DNA of 64,000 bases from positions 62,001 through 126,000 of the forward strand of contig NZ_PIPP01000001.1 in the NCBI RefSeq assembly GCF_003987345.1, in the 5' to 3' direction. Shown one piece after another: positions 1 to 9,299 of the stretch (the stretch's first letter is position 1; every line of letters starts with the position of its first letter). The position numbers were made by a program, and so were the translations under genes. Under the pieces are notes generated by a model. That model saw nothing but the letters and a program-made list of their open reading frames with translations. It ran no database searches and had not been told where the DNA came from. Origin of the DNA: Aliidiomarina shirensis. Lineage in GTDB: Bacteria; Pseudomonadota; Gammaproteobacteria; Enterobacterales; Alteromonadaceae.

Positions 1-765
1 GCGCTTCCGGAAGATGTGAAAAAGCAATATCACAAGCCGGGCATGGGTGGCGCGCGCGGCTATACGCCTTTTGGCACTGAAATTGCGAAAGATGCCAAGC
101 ATGTGGATTTGAAAGAGTTTTGGCACGTAGGCCGGGAAGTTGCTGATAATGCAAAGTATCCGCAGTTAACGCCGAATGTATGGCCGCAAGAGTTACCTTC
201 GTTCAAAGAAACTACTACAGAGCTATTCAATGCGCTGGACGAATTAGGTAATCAAGTGCTGGAAGGTATTGCTGTGTACTTAGGCCAGCCGCGTGATTAT
301 TTCCGTTCGCGAGTAAATGAAGGCAATTCAATTTTACGGCCCCTACATTACCCACCAATCGTAGAAGAGGGTACGCCTTCAGTGCGTGCAGCTGCCCACG
401 AAGATATCAACGTAATTACTTTGCTGATCGGTTCGCGGGAGCCAGGGCTAGAAGTATTATCGAAATCAGGCGATTGGATTCCGGTAACGATTTTGGAAGG
501 CGCAATTATCTGTAACGTGGGCGATATGCTTCAGCGTTTAACGAATGGTGTTCTACCTTCAACTACGCACCGGGTAGTAAACCCACCGGCGCCACATAAT
601 CAAAAATCACGGTATTCCATTCCGTTTTTCTTACATTTTAATCCTGATGTGGTTATTGATGCGTTACCGCAATGCGTTACCGCTGAAAATCCGAAGCGGC
701 AAGAACCGATTACCGCTGATGATTATTTAATGGAACGTTTACGCGAAATTGGGTTGGTGAAGTGA
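1..765 (+). CDS. Isopenicillin N synthase-like 2OG-Fe(II) oxygenase (5' end outside window)
   Basis: This is the C-terminal part of a non-haem iron, 2-oxoglutarate-dependent dioxygenase of the IPNS/DIOX family. The frame is open from base 1, so the start lies upstream; a GTG at 16 is unlikely to be the true start because the family's N-terminal domain is largely missing. The jelly-roll core shows an H-x-D motif (AHED), a distal His in STTHRVVNP and the R-x-S pair (SRYSIPFF) that binds the 2OG carboxylate. Substrate is unknown; relatives include ethylene-forming and antibiotic-modifying enzymes, but many are uncharacterised. It overlaps the next gene by 4 bases, implying co-translation. Confidence 0.85.
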   Translation, partial: ALPEDVKKQYHKPGMGGARGYTPFGTEIAKDAKHVDLKEFWHVGREVADNAKYPQLTPNVWPQELPSFKETTTELFNALDELGNQVLEGIAVYLGQPRDYFRSRVNEGNSILRPLHYPPIVEEGTPSVRAAAHEDINVITLLIGSREPGLEVLSKSGDWIPVTILEGAIICNVGDMLQRLTNGVLPSTTHRVVNPPAPHNQKSRYSIPFFLHFNPDVVIDALPQCVTAENPKRQEPITADDYLMERLREIGLVK

Positions 766-1346
766 ATTTATTAATTCGGCTATTTTGGATACTCCTCAGC
801 CGACGCAAAGAACCACAATGCGGAGCGTTTGATACGCTCCGTGTTTGTTCTCGGGTATACCCAAACGATCTTGATCTCAACATGCATGTGAACAATGGCC
901 GTTTTTTAACCTTTGCTGATTTAGGCAGGGTAGATTGGTTCTTTCGCAGTGGTGCTTGGGGTGTGGCGCGCAAAAAAGGATTTATTCCGGTAATCGGCGA
1001 TGTAAATGCGCGTTTTATTCGGCAGTTAAAAGCGTTTGATCGTTTTTATGTAGAAACGCGATTGCTCGGTTGGGATGATAAGTGGGCGTTTCTAGAGCAC
1101 AAAATATTGGATAAAAACGATCGCGTTGCCGGCTTAATTGTTGTCCGTGGTATGTTCTGGAGCAAGAAACACGGTGGTTTGAAGCCGGTAGATCTCATTG
1201 AGGCAACAGGTAACGCGAAAAGCGAAGAACTACTGGAATCACCAGCGTTACCGGAATGGGTTGAGAAGTGGCGAGAAACACTCGATTCACTCTCCGCCAC
1301 AGCGCGTAAAGAGAAAGAAATTCAACGTTCGCTCGAAGATAGATAA
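762..1346 (+). CDS. Acyl-CoA thioesterase-like protein (4HBT hotdog fold)
   Basis: This 194-residue hotdog-fold protein resembles the YbgC/THEM6 branch of acyl-CoA thioesterases. The family motif is LDLNMHVNNGRF near residue 38, holding the conserved Asn/His region, followed by a helix with a W-F pair. The GTG start overlaps the oxygenase stop (GTGA), so the two genes are probably translationally coupled. The C-terminal 25 residues are charged and probably disordered. Substrate chain length cannot be read from the sequence. Confidence 0.75.
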   Translation: MNLLIRLFWILLSRRKEPQCGAFDTLRVCSRVYPNDLDLNMHVNNGRFLTFADLGRVDWFFRSGAWGVARKKGFIPVIGDVNARFIRQLKAFDRFYVETRLLGWDDKWAFLEHKILDKNDRVAGLIVVRGMFWSKKHGGLKPVDLIEATGNAKSEELLESPALPEWVEKWRETLDSLSATARKEKEIQRSLEDR

Positions 1347-1376
1347 AAAAAACGCCCCAGCAAAGATACTGGGGCG
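1345..1376 (-). terminator. Rho-independent terminator, minus strand
   Basis: An 8-bp GC-rich stem (1353-1360 with 1369-1376) is followed on the minus strand by a run of eight T. On the plus strand there is no T-run after the stem, so it does not look like the terminator of the thioesterase gene that ends at its foot; it fits a leftward transcript from the gap. Confidence 0.7.
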
Positions 1377-1499
1377 CGCAAATCACTTATCGAGCCTTGG
1401 GGGGATAGTTGCTCATGCAACTGATGGCCTTCACTCCCACAAAAGATTCGGCCAGCTCTAACAAGTGAATCAGGGTTTGCACGATGTGTTGCAATCGGC
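1345..1499 (-). ncRNA. Candidate structured small RNA
   Basis: The 320-base gap between convergent genes holds a foldable minus-strand segment. Nested helices pair 1384-1388 with 1463-1467, 1392-1395 with 1455-1458 and 1402-1405 with 1435-1438, with a perfect 6-bp hairpin 1407-1412/1417-1422 inside. The 3' end is an intrinsic terminator (GC-rich stem 1353-1376 followed by eight U on this strand). A weak promoter could lie upstream (TACATT at 1506-1511, TTCTTA at 1528-1533). The separate terminator at 1597-1641 insulates it from fadE. No known RNA family was recognised. It could instead be a decayed sequence beside a simple terminator. Confidence 0.35.
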
Positions 1500-1596
1500 A
1501 TCTTTAATGTAGCGTATTTTACGCGGGTAAGAACTTGGTTTACTGAATCTTTACTTGGGGTTATTTTAAATTAATCAAGGTGTTTAGCGCATAAAA

Positions 1597-1641
1597 AAAC
1601 ACCGCAGGCATTTACTTGTAAGGGTAAAGCGTGCGGTGTTT
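1597..1641. terminator. Bidirectional terminator
   Basis: A 10-bp stem (1597-1606 with 1632-1641) is flanked by A-tract and T-tract. It lies just beyond the fadE stop and can end fadE on the minus strand and anything arriving on the plus strand. Confidence 0.75.
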
Positions 1642-1668
1642 TTATTTATGCTAATTACTAGCTAAGAA

Positions 1669-4104
1669 TTAGGCGTTGTTACGGCCCCATTCGTGAGCCG
1701 CAGGGCCCGCTAGTAGATCTTCAGGTGCGAAATCATCTACGTTGATGACACGCAAACGGCCTTCTTCAGCGCGCTTGAAGAGTTCAACTTCTTCATCCGT
1801 AAGCACACCCAACTCTTTACCGCGTATGCCAACTTCATGTAAGCGGGTAAAGGATAGGCGTTCGCCTGCTGCTTTTTCCACTTTCGCATGCAGTGGTTCA
1901 ACCGCAATGATATCCACTAAAACTTCTTCAAGGTAACCAAATGGGCCTTTTGGTGAAAGGAACTGACCTTCACCTAAACGCGTACGTGCAGCGTTTGGTT
2001 CCATAAGGATACGTGAGATTTTGTGGCCTAACTTATCGCTAGGTGCTTTCACAACACGGCCAAACGGATACATCATACCTTTTAACAAGCTGCCTACGGT
2101 GCCGAAGTTTTCCAGCATTTCTAACTGGCTTTCTTGTAGCTTACGTAGGGTATCTTGCATAGCCCAATGCACTAACGGTAAATCTTCCGCCGGGCGGCCA
2201 TCATCTTCAAAACGCTTCAGAATGGCTGAACCGATGAAGAGGTAGCTCAACATATCGCCTAGGCGCGCAGAGATACGCTCACGGCGTTTCAATTCGCCAC
2301 CTAACACACCCATGGCAACATCCGACATGAACGCGAGGTTCGAGCTGAAGCGTGTCATTAAGCGATAGTATTTCGCTGTGCTATCGGTAGCTGGCGCTGA
2401 CGTAAAGCGCGCACCGCCGAAACCAAACCAAAGGGAACGCACAAAATTGCTGAACACGAAACCGATATGGCCGAAAAGGGCTTTATCAAAACGATCTAAA
2501 CCTTCTTTGCCTTTGATTCCCGCCGCTTCCATTTCTTCTAATACAAACGGATGACAGCGAATAGCGCCTTGGCCATAAATCATTAAGCTACGGGTAAGAA
2601 TGTTCGCGCCTTCAACGGTAATGGCTACCGGCGTGCCTTGATAGCCACGGCCTAGGTAGTTATTTGGGCCTAAACAGATACCCTTACCACCGTGCACATC
2701 CATAGCATCGTTCATTACTTGGCGCAGTTTCTCAGTCATGTGGTATTTAGAAATTGCTGAGATAACCGAAGGTTTCTCACCAAGATCTAAACCAGTAGTA
2801 GAGAACTTGGTTACCGCGTCCATCAAGTAGGCGTTACCACCGATACGTGCCATGGCTTCTTCAACACCTTCCATTTTACCGATAGGTAATTTGAACTGGC
2901 GGCGAATGCGCGAATAAGCACCGGTAACCAACGCAAGTGATTTCGCACCACCGGCACTGTTCGAAGGTAGGGTAATAACCCGGCCCACTGATAAACATTC
3001 CATCAGCATGCGCCAGCCTTTACCAGCCATTGCTTGGCCACCAATGATGAAATCCATTGGAATAAATACATCTTTACCTTGAATAGGGCCGTTATGGAAC
3101 GGAACATTTAATGGTAAGTGGCGGCGGCCAATGGTCATGCCTTCGATATCGCGCGGCAATAACGCACAGGTAATACCGATATCTTTAGTATCACCAATCA
3201 AGCCATCTGGATCGTGCATTTTAAACGCCAAACCAACAACCGTGGCTACTGGCGCAAGCGTGATATAGCGCTTGTTGAAGTTAAGGCGTAAACCAAGAAC
3301 TTCTTTACCTTCCCATTCGCCTTTACACACAACACCGGTATCCGGAATTGAGCCCGCATCAGAGCCAGCTTCCGGGCTTGTTAATGCGAAACACGGAATT
3401 TCCTGGCCGTTTGCCAAGCGTGGAAGATAATAATCTTGCTGTTCTTTGGTGCCGTAATGCTGCAATAGCTCGCCTGGGCCTAACGAGTTAGGCACACCTA
3501 CGGTGCTGGCCAAAATAGTAGAGTGGCCGGCAAGCTTTTGTAAAATGCGTGATTGCGCATAGGCTGAGAACTCTAAACCGCCATATTCTTTCTTGATGAT
3601 CATGGCGAAGAATTTTTCATCTTTCAGATATTGCCAAACGTTTTCTGGCATATCGGCAAGCTCGTGCGTTGCTTTCCAATCATCCAACATGGCGCAAACT
3701 TCATCGCACTGGTTGTCTAAAAATGATTGCTCTTCAGCAGAAAGCTTCGGCGCTGGAATGCTGTGCATTTTTTTCCAGTTTGGTGTACCACGGAAAATTT
3801 CGCCATCCCACCATACCGTGCCGGCTTCAAGCGCATCGCGCTCGGTTTGCGACATTTCTGGCATGATTTTGCGGTATACCGTAAGAATACGCTTCGCCAA
3901 AATGTTCTTGCGAATAAAAGGAAGGTTAAACGGCAACAAAATAACCGCAGCAATAACCCAAGGAACCCATGCAAACAAACCGGTAAAGGTACCGATTGCG
4001 AGCATTAAAATAGTACCTAGCGTAAACGTGCGCAGTGATGCGCGATGATAAAGTAAGGCACCTAAAATAATTAAGGTAGCAATACACCAAATAGCCACAC
4101 TCAT
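1669..4104 (-). CDS. fadE: Acyl-CoA dehydrogenase FadE
   Basis: FadE catalyses the first, FAD-dependent step of fatty acid beta-oxidation (acyl-CoA to trans-2-enoyl-CoA) at the inner membrane. The 811-residue product matches the size of E. coli FadE (814). The N-terminus has two hydrophobic segments starting at MSVAIW, as in E. coli, followed by the acyl-CoA dehydrogenase N, middle and C domains (ALTSPEAGSDAG is the FAD/substrate-binding signature; DVHGGKGIC lies in the C domain). The start at 4104 is chosen over an upstream ATG at 4173 because of the AGGAGA ribosome site and the family N-terminus. A FadR-like operator sits just upstream. Confidence 0.95.
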   Translation of the reverse strand: MSVAIWCIATLIILGALLYHRASLRTFTLGTILMLAIGTFTGLFAWVPWVIAAVILLPFNLPFIRKNILAKRILTVYRKIMPEMSQTERDALEAGTVWWDGEIFRGTPNWKKMHSIPAPKLSAEEQSFLDNQCDEVCAMLDDWKATHELADMPENVWQYLKDEKFFAMIIKKEYGGLEFSAYAQSRILQKLAGHSTILASTVGVPNSLGPGELLQHYGTKEQQDYYLPRLANGQEIPCFALTSPEAGSDAGSIPDTGVVCKGEWEGKEVLGLRLNFNKRYITLAPVATVVGLAFKMHDPDGLIGDTKDIGITCALLPRDIEGMTIGRRHLPLNVPFHNGPIQGKDVFIPMDFIIGGQAMAGKGWRMLMECLSVGRVITLPSNSAGGAKSLALVTGAYSRIRRQFKLPIGKMEGVEEAMARIGGNAYLMDAVTKFSTTGLDLGEKPSVISAISKYHMTEKLRQVMNDAMDVHGGKGICLGPNNYLGRGYQGTPVAITVEGANILTRSLMIYGQGAIRCHPFVLEEMEAAGIKGKEGLDRFDKALFGHIGFVFSNFVRSLWFGFGGARFTSAPATDSTAKYYRLMTRFSSNLAFMSDVAMGVLGGELKRRERISARLGDMLSYLFIGSAILKRFEDDGRPAEDLPLVHWAMQDTLRKLQESQLEMLENFGTVGSLLKGMMYPFGRVVKAPSDKLGHKISRILMEPNAARTRLGEGQFLSPKGPFGYLEEVLVDIIAVEPLHAKVEKAAGERLSFTRLHEVGIRGKELGVLTDEEVELFKRAEEGRLRVINVDDFAPEDLLAGPAAHEWGRNNA

Positions 4105-4120
4105 TTGTATCTCCTGAGGT

Positions 4121-4137
4121 TTGAGGTCAGACCAGTA
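4121..4137 (-). promoter_or_regulatory. FadR-like operator upstream of fadE
   Basis: Read on the gene's strand this is TACTGGTCTGACCTCAA, which shares the core ACTGGTC-N-GACCT of the gammaproteobacterial FadR consensus. It lies 17-33 bases before the fadE ATG, a position suited to repression relieved by long-chain acyl-CoA. A partial copy (TTGGTCTGA) occurs near 4226. No fadR gene is in the window, so the link is by consensus only. Confidence 0.6.
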
Positions 4138-4284
4138 ATCTTCTAAAGTAGTGCAATTCAAGTTAATTTGCAAGCCCTGTGTAAACTCGATAGCCTAACT
4201 GTAAATGAACTTGTAGCCTGATTTTTGGTCTGAAAAAGTGTTATTCACCATTCGCAATTATTTATCCTGATAAACAGGCGGGTT

Positions 4285-5307
4285 ATGCAATTGATGTATT
4301 TTCTGCAACGCTCCGAACGCATTAACCCTTTCGTTAATGCGTCAACGAACACGCTAACGCAAGTGCCAGCAATTCCTGTGCGCCATCTTGCCGTAATTGC
4401 AAACGTAAGTGCAAAAGCGGCTCTTCACAGAGCCTGCATGCGTGCACGAATAGCTTACGCTGTTGTGGGGAGCAGTTTTATTACAAGAACCATGCTTTTC
4501 GGATTATTAATTGCCGGTGGCATGCTTGTTTCGCAACCGGCTGCTGCTGGTGAATCGGAACGTGCAGCCAGTGAACTCACAACAACTGAACCTGCTACAA
4601 CTGAACTTACTACAAAGAATACGGCGGTAAGCTTAGAGTGGATTGAAACCGCCACGCAAATAACCCAACCCTATAAAGCCACTTATGATCTAAATCGCCG
4701 CGGCCGCACACATGGCACGGCGGAGCGCGAACTTACCGTAAACGCAGCGGGCGAGTGGCGTTATCAAACCAACACCCGCGCTTCGATTCTGTTCCTTTCC
4801 GATAGACGCTACAACGATAGCTTGTTTCAAATGAACGGCTATTACGTAGAGCCAATTACGTATGAATACGCGCGCCGTGGTACCGGCTCTGATCAAGATT
4901 ATCGTGTGCGCTTCCAACGCGCTGAAAAAACATTAAAAACCCTCGATGGCGAAGAAGTAACTGCGGAATGGCGTGAACACTTGCTTGATGCCAATGCGGT
5001 GTTGCATCAACTGCAAATCGATGTGGCTATTGCCGAGGCGCAAACCTTTGCGTATGAGTTAATTGATGAAGATGGCCGCAACGAAAGTTATGAGTTTGCG
5101 ATTACCGGCGAAGAAACCATGCAGGTGCGCGGTGAAGCTATGCCAGTGATCAAAGTAGAGCGGGTGCGTGATCACAATCGCCGGCAAACCTATTTTTGGT
5201 TTGCCCCAAGCTTGAACTACACTCTAGTAGGCATGCAACAAATCGAAGAAGGCAAAGAGCAGTTGCGTTTAGTGCTTACAGATTTGCAGTTTTACGAGGG
5301 TGGTTGA
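4285..5307 (+). CDS. DUF3108 domain protein, exported
   Basis: Residues from about 110 onward match the DUF3108 pattern: a beta-rich periplasmic domain beginning PYKATYDLNRRG and ending in LRLVLTDLQFYEG. Function of the family is not established. The start is uncertain. The longest frame gives 340 residues; a hydrophobic segment (MLFGLLIAGGMLVS then QPAAAG) ending in a signal-peptidase-like site suggests a start nearer 4438 or 4492, although neither has a strong ribosome site, while 4285 has a passable one (AGGCGGG). A Thr/Glu-rich stretch follows the putative cleavage site. It converges on purN across a shared terminator. Confidence 0.75.
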   Translation: MQLMYFLQRSERINPFVNASTNTLTQVPAIPVRHLAVIANVSAKAALHRACMRARIAYAVVGSSFITRTMLFGLLIAGGMLVSQPAAAGESERAASELTTTEPATTELTTKNTAVSLEWIETATQITQPYKATYDLNRRGRTHGTAERELTVNAAGEWRYQTNTRASILFLSDRRYNDSLFQMNGYYVEPITYEYARRGTGSDQDYRVRFQRAEKTLKTLDGEEVTAEWREHLLDANAVLHQLQIDVAIAEAQTFAYELIDEDGRNESYEFAITGEETMQVRGEAMPVIKVERVRDHNRRQTYFWFAPSLNYTLVGMQQIEEGKEQLRLVLTDLQFYEGG

Positions 5308-5337
5308 GGCCACGCGTTCTCTGGCAAAAGCGTTTAA

Positions 5338-5367
5338 ACAAAAAAAGCACCTTGCGGTGCTTTTTTT
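5338..5367. terminator. Bidirectional terminator between DUF3108 gene and purN
   Basis: The stem AAAGCACC/GGTGCTTT with a 4-base loop is flanked by A and T tracts on either side, so it can end both convergent transcripts. Confidence 0.85.
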
Positions 5368-5400
5368 ATGTGAGTTTTGCTAAGCATTCTCGTGCGGCAT

Positions 5401-6066
5401 TTACTCAGGCGCATAACCTTCTGCGCCGAGCAGGGCACCATCGAGCACCGCACCTTCTTCAGTGAGCTTCAGGCGATCAGCACAGAACCAACGAATCACC
5501 AGTGGGTAAATGCGATATTCTTGCTCGTGTACACGTTCTTGCAGATCTTCAGCCGTATCTTCCGGGAAAATCGGTATCCGTGATTGCAAAATTACCGGGC
5601 CGCCATCAAGCTCTTCAGTAACAAAATGGACACTGACACCATGTTCTGTGTCTCCGGCATCAAGGGCGCGCTGGTGCGTGTGCATGCCTTTGTATTTAGG
5701 AAGCAACGAAGGGTGAATGTTCATAATGCGATCGGCAAAGGCGGATACAAACACTGGGGTAAGCACGCGCATAAAACCGGCAAGAATAATCAGATCGGGC
5801 TGATAGCTTTGCACACGCTCCACTAACGCTTGATCATAATCTTCGCGATCAGCAAAACTGGTATGCGGCACAAATTCAGTGGCAATACCAAGGTCAGCCG
5901 CTTTCGCTAAACCAGCGGCATCAGCGCGGTTGGCAATCACCGCCACCACATCAGCGTTGATCTTGTTATCCTGGCAATGCTCAGCAATATTCAGCATATT
6001 GCTGCCGGTGCCAGAAATTAGCACCACAATGCGTTTTTTCATCGGGTTTGCGATAGCTGCAGGCAT
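5401..6066 (-). CDS. purN: Phosphoribosylglycinamide formyltransferase
   Basis: PurN transfers a formyl group from 10-formyl-THF to GAR in purine synthesis (cytoplasm). The 221-residue product shows the N-terminal VVLISGTGSNMLNI nucleotide-site motif, the catalytic Asn-His-Asp set (MNIHPSLLPKYKGMHTHQRAL, with the downstream GVSVHFVTEELDGGPVI) and normal length. Its ATG overlaps the purM stop (TAATG), giving a translationally coupled purMN pair as in E. coli. An internal Met before KKRIVVL is an alternative start eight residues in. Confidence 0.95.
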   Translation of the reverse strand: MPAAIANPMKKRIVVLISGTGSNMLNIAEHCQDNKINADVVAVIANRADAAGLAKAADLGIATEFVPHTSFADREDYDQALVERVQSYQPDLIILAGFMRVLTPVFVSAFADRIMNIHPSLLPKYKGMHTHQRALDAGDTEHGVSVHFVTEELDGGPVILQSRIPIFPEDTAEDLQERVHEQEYRIYPLVIRWFCADRLKLTEEGAVLDGALLGAEGYAPE

Positions 6067-7106
6067 TAGGCGAATTCAACCTGTTCTTCATCGCCATTGC
6101 GATCAGCTACAGCACCGATAACCCATGCGCTTTCGCCGGCATCGTTCAGAAGCTTAACGGCTTTCTCAGCGGCATCAGCCGGCACAGCAATAACCAAGCC
6201 TACGCCACAGTTAAAGGTGCGGAACATTTCATTGCGCTCAATGTTGCCGTTTTCTTGTAACCAGCTAAAAATTACCGGCCACTGCCAGCTATCGCGCTGA
6301 ACCACTGCTTTGCAATGTTCTGGCAATACCCGGGGAATATTTTCTTGGAAGCCGCCGCCGGTAATGTGCGAAATCGCGTGCACATCTACTTGCTTGATAA
6401 GTTCAAGAGTTGGCTTCACATAAATGCGTGTTGGCGCCATTAAATGATCAGCTAATGGTTTACCATGAAACGCTTCGTTTAAATCGGCGCCGCTTACTTC
6501 AATTACTTTGCGAATCAATGAATAGCCGTTTGAATGCGGGCCACTTGAAGCTACAGCAATTAAGGCATCGCCAGCCGCTACTTTGCTACCATCAATGATG
6601 TCGTCTTTTTCTACCACACCTACACAGAAGCCGGCTAAATCGTAATCGCCTTCTTCATACATACCTGGCATTTCAGCAGTTTCACCACCGATAAGCGCAC
6701 AGCCTGATTGCATACACCCTTCACCAATACCGGCAACCACATCAGCAGCAACATCGATATCGAGTTTGCCGGTGGCGTAATAATCCAGGAAGAATAACGG
6801 CTCAGCGCCTTGCACAATTAAATCATTTACACACATGGCCACTAAATCGATACCCACGGTATCGTGTTTTTTCAGGTCGATTGCCAACCGCAATTTGGTG
6901 CCCACACCATCGGTTCCAGAAACCAATACCGGCTTTTTATAACCTTCAGGAATTTCGCACAACGCGCCAAACCCACCAATGCTACCCATTACTTCAGGGC
7001 GAGTAGTGCGGCGAGTAACATGCTTAATACGTTGTACCAGAGCGTTACCAGCATCAATATCAACGCCAGCATCTTTGTAACTGAGTGAAGGTTTATCTTT
7101 GTTCAC
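6066..7106 (-). CDS. purM: Phosphoribosylformylglycinamidine cyclo-ligase
   Basis: PurM (AIR synthetase) closes the imidazole ring of FGAM using ATP. The protein, 346 residues, is close to E. coli PurM throughout ([18 protein letters not shown] at the N-terminus; [32 protein letters not shown]). The start is the GTG at 7106, preceded by a GAGG ribosome site and matching the family N-terminus; the longer frame from 7160 adds 18 residues with no family support. First gene of a purM-purN operon. Confidence 0.95.
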   Translation of the reverse strand: MNKDKPSLSYKDAGVDIDAGNALVQRIKHVTRRTTRPEVMGSIGGFGALCEIPEGYKKPVLVSGTDGVGTKLRLAIDLKKHDTVGIDLVAMCVNDLIVQGAEPLFFLDYYATGKLDIDVAADVVAGIGEGCMQSGCALIGGETAEMPGMYEEGDYDLAGFCVGVVEKDDIIDGSKVAAGDALIAVASSGPHSNGYSLIRKVIEVSGADLNEAFHGKPLADHLMAPTRIYVKPTLELIKQVDVHAISHITGGGFQENIPRVLPEHCKAVVQRDSWQWPVIFSWLQENGNIERNEMFRTFNCGVGLVIAVPADAAEKAVKLLNDAGESAWVIGAVADRNGDEEQVEFA

Positions 7107-7192
7107 GGGAGGTCCTCTTGCGGCTGTTGCCAACCAGTGTGCAATGTGTTGGATGCGCATTTTAACAGCACTGGGCCTTAGCTTGAATGCTT

Positions 7193-7198
7193 ATTATA
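7193..7198 (-). promoter_or_regulatory. Possible -10 element for purMN
   Basis: A perfect TATAAT on the minus strand lies 87 bases upstream of the purM GTG in an A/T-rich stretch. No good -35 hexamer and no recognisable PurR palindrome were seen. Confidence 0.35.
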
Positions 7199-7296
7199 AA
7201 TTTTTTATGGTGCATCTTGTTTGTAGGATAAAAAGGGCGCTAAATAGGCACCTATTTTTTGCATTTGCTAAGAAAGATGTTAGGTAAGGATGTACA

Positions 7297-8511
7297 GTGA
7301 AAGGCGCGGTAAATAAGGCATTGGCGAAGGCTGATAAAGTGGTAACAGCTACTCCAGCTGGTGATAACAATGTAGTGATTATGCCTGCGCAATTGCAGGA
7401 TGTGCCCGATCTGCTGCGCATTGATCAGCTTTGTTTTCCTTACGATGCCATGAGTAAACGCAGTTTTAAGCGCTTTATTCAACACGATCAGGGCGATTTT
7501 GTGGTGATTCGCCGGGCGCAGCCTGCCCAGAGCGCGAGCGAGCAAACCAGCCACAACCCCATTCTAGGCTACGCCATTCTGTTGTTCCGCCAAGCCACGC
7601 GCTTGTGCCGGTTGTATTCGTTTGCGGTAGATCCCGAGCTGCAAGGTTTGGGGTACGGCAAACAACTTATGCAATATTGCATTGAGCGCGGCAAAGAAGA
7701 GCATTGTTTATTCTTACGCACCGAAACCAAAGCTGATAATAACCAAGGCCTACAATTTTTTGATCAGTTCGGTTTTGTGCATTTGGGCTTGCGGGAAGAT
7801 TATTACGATGATCATTCCGATGCCATTGTGCTGCAAAAACAGCTGCATTTCTTCGATTCGGCCAACGTGCCGCATTTGGTGCCGCATCTTACGCAAACCA
7901 CACCTTTTACCTGTGGGCCCACCAGCTTGATTATGGCCTTAGCGTGGTTTGGTAAACCGGTGTATTCGCCGCCCCATGAAGAACTTGAAATATGGCGCGA
8001 GGCCACTACTATTTATATGACATCCGGCCACGGTGGTTGCGGCCCTCATGGTTTAGCGCGCGCTGCGTTGCGCCGTGGGTTAAAAGCCGAGTTATGGGTG
8101 AGCCAAGCAGGGCCAGTGTTGCTTGATTCCGTGCGCAGCGATAGCAAACGCGAAGTAATGAGCCGGGTGCAAGAGGCGGATATTTATGCGTTACAGCAAG
8201 CTGGAGTTGCGATACATAACCTCGATTACAGTTTGGCGCAGCTTGATGATGATCTAAATGCCGGAAAATTGATTATTGCATTAATAAGCACGTATCAATT
8301 TGATAGCTCAAAAGCGCCGCATTGGGTGTTAATCACCGCAATGGACGAAGAATACATTTATATAAACGACCCAGACGATGATTTGTTACCTTGGCAAACG
8401 ATAACAGAACGTCAATATCTGCCGATTCCGCGTACCATTTTTGAAAAAGCATTTGCTTATGGTAGTTCGCGGTTGCGGGCAGCGGTGGTATTGAGCAACG
8501 ATGCTCAATAA
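7297..8511 (+). CDS. GNAT acetyltransferase / C39-like peptidase fusion
   Basis: A two-domain protein of 404 residues. Residues about 25-185 form a GNAT acetyltransferase (acetyl-CoA loop QGLGYGK at 116-122, RimI-like). Residues about 190-400 form a papain-like C39-type peptidase (formerly DUF3335) with Cys206 in [10 protein letters not shown], His342 in PHWVLIT and Asp358. Fused proteins of this type occur in marine gammaproteobacteria and are often encoded near RimK-like ATP-grasp ligases; one such gene lies 13 kb away at 21.9-22.8 kb. The pairing hints at peptide modification and trimming, but substrate is unknown. The GTG start follows a TAAGGA ribosome site. Confidence 0.85.
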   Translation: MKGAVNKALAKADKVVTATPAGDNNVVIMPAQLQDVPDLLRIDQLCFPYDAMSKRSFKRFIQHDQGDFVVIRRAQPAQSASEQTSHNPILGYAILLFRQATRLCRLYSFAVDPELQGLGYGKQLMQYCIERGKEEHCLFLRTETKADNNQGLQFFDQFGFVHLGLREDYYDDHSDAIVLQKQLHFFDSANVPHLVPHLTQTTPFTCGPTSLIMALAWFGKPVYSPPHEELEIWREATTIYMTSGHGGCGPHGLARAALRRGLKAELWVSQAGPVLLDSVRSDSKREVMSRVQEADIYALQQAGVAIHNLDYSLAQLDDDLNAGKLIIALISTYQFDSSKAPHWVLITAMDEEYIYINDPDDDLLPWQTITERQYLPIPRTIFEKAFAYGSSRLRAAVVLSNDAQ

Positions 8512-8534
8512 ACAGTGATAAAACAGGAGTTGTA

Positions 8535-9134
8535 ATGGCTAAGGTTCTAGTACTTTATTATTCAAGTTATGGACACATTGAGAAAATGGCGCAAGCCGTG
8601 GCAGAAGGCGCACGCGCCGGTGGAGCTGATGTTGATATCAAGCGCGTACCGGAGCTCGTTCCAGAAGAAGTAGCGAAAAGCTCGGGCTATAAAATGGATC
8701 AAAGCGCCGAAATCGCCAAGCCCAATGATTTGAAAGAATACGATGCGGTTATTTTTGGCACGCCAACACGCTTCGGCATGATGGCTTCACAAATGAAGAA
8801 CTTCCTCGATCAGTGCGGTGGCATGTGGGCCAACGGCGATTTAATTGGCAAAGCAGGGGGCGTGTTTACCTCAACCGCAACCCAACATGGTGGCCAAGAA
8901 TCAACATTGTTGAACTTCCATACCGTACTCCTGCACTTAGGTTTTGTAGTGGTAGGTTTGCCGTATAGCTTTGCCGGGCAAATGAACATGGATGAAATTA
9001 CCGGCGGCTCGCCTTATGGTGCGACTACTATGGCCAAGGGTGATGGTTCGCGTTTTCCTTCTGAAAATGAATTGGATGGTGCGCGTTTCCAGGGTGAGCA
9101 TATTGCCAAGATAGCGAAGAAGCTTTCTGCGTAG
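8535..9134 (+). CDS. wrbA: NAD(P)H:quinone oxidoreductase WrbA
   Basis: WrbA is a flavodoxin-like, FMN-binding enzyme that reduces quinones by two electrons in oxidative-stress defence. The product is 199 residues (E. coli 198) with the phosphate-binding loop [12 protein letters not shown], the [19 protein letters not shown] segment and the [11 protein letters not shown] motif typical of type IV NQO. The ribosome site CAGGAG precedes the ATG. It stands alone, 165 bases before ssrA. Confidence 0.95.
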   Translation: MAKVLVLYYSSYGHIEKMAQAVAEGARAGGADVDIKRVPELVPEEVAKSSGYKMDQSAEIAKPNDLKEYDAVIFGTPTRFGMMASQMKNFLDQCGGMWANGDLIGKAGGVFTSTATQHGGQESTLLNFHTVLLHLGFVVVGLPYSFAGQMNMDEITGGSPYGATTMAKGDGSRFPSENELDGARFQGEHIAKIAKKLSA

Positions 9135-9229
9135 TAAAAGAAGCGGCTTGTTGTATGAAAAGTGGGCGGCTAACGCTTTATAAGCGCTTTATTCGTAAAG
9201 GGTTTGTAGCCCACGAACTTATACTCAGG

Positions 9230-9235
9230 TATAAT
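9230..9235 (+). promoter_or_regulatory. Possible -10 element for ssrA
   Basis: A perfect TATAAT lies 65 bases upstream of the mature tmRNA 5' end. The best -35 candidate (TTGTAG at 9204) is 20 bases away, so the promoter is only tentative; a short 5' leader would be removed by RNase P. Confidence 0.35.
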
Positions 9236-9299
9236 GTCTTAGTAAGGTAAGCACTGAGAGATTGCGTTAAGCAAGTAAAACGGTGATTACAAAACCTTT

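Noticed and set aside
1351-1500. Assignment of the 1.35 kb RNA to Spot 42
   Set aside because: Only the terminator stem (CGCCCCAG) is similar; the rest of the sequence does not match Spot 42.
3593-4048. 151-codon plus-strand frame inside fadE
   Set aside because: It is antisense to the well-matched FadE coding sequence and has no family features.
7252-7554. 100-codon minus-strand frame at the start of the GNAT/C39 gene
   Set aside because: It overlaps a gene with clear domain motifs on the other strand and shows no recognisable protein.
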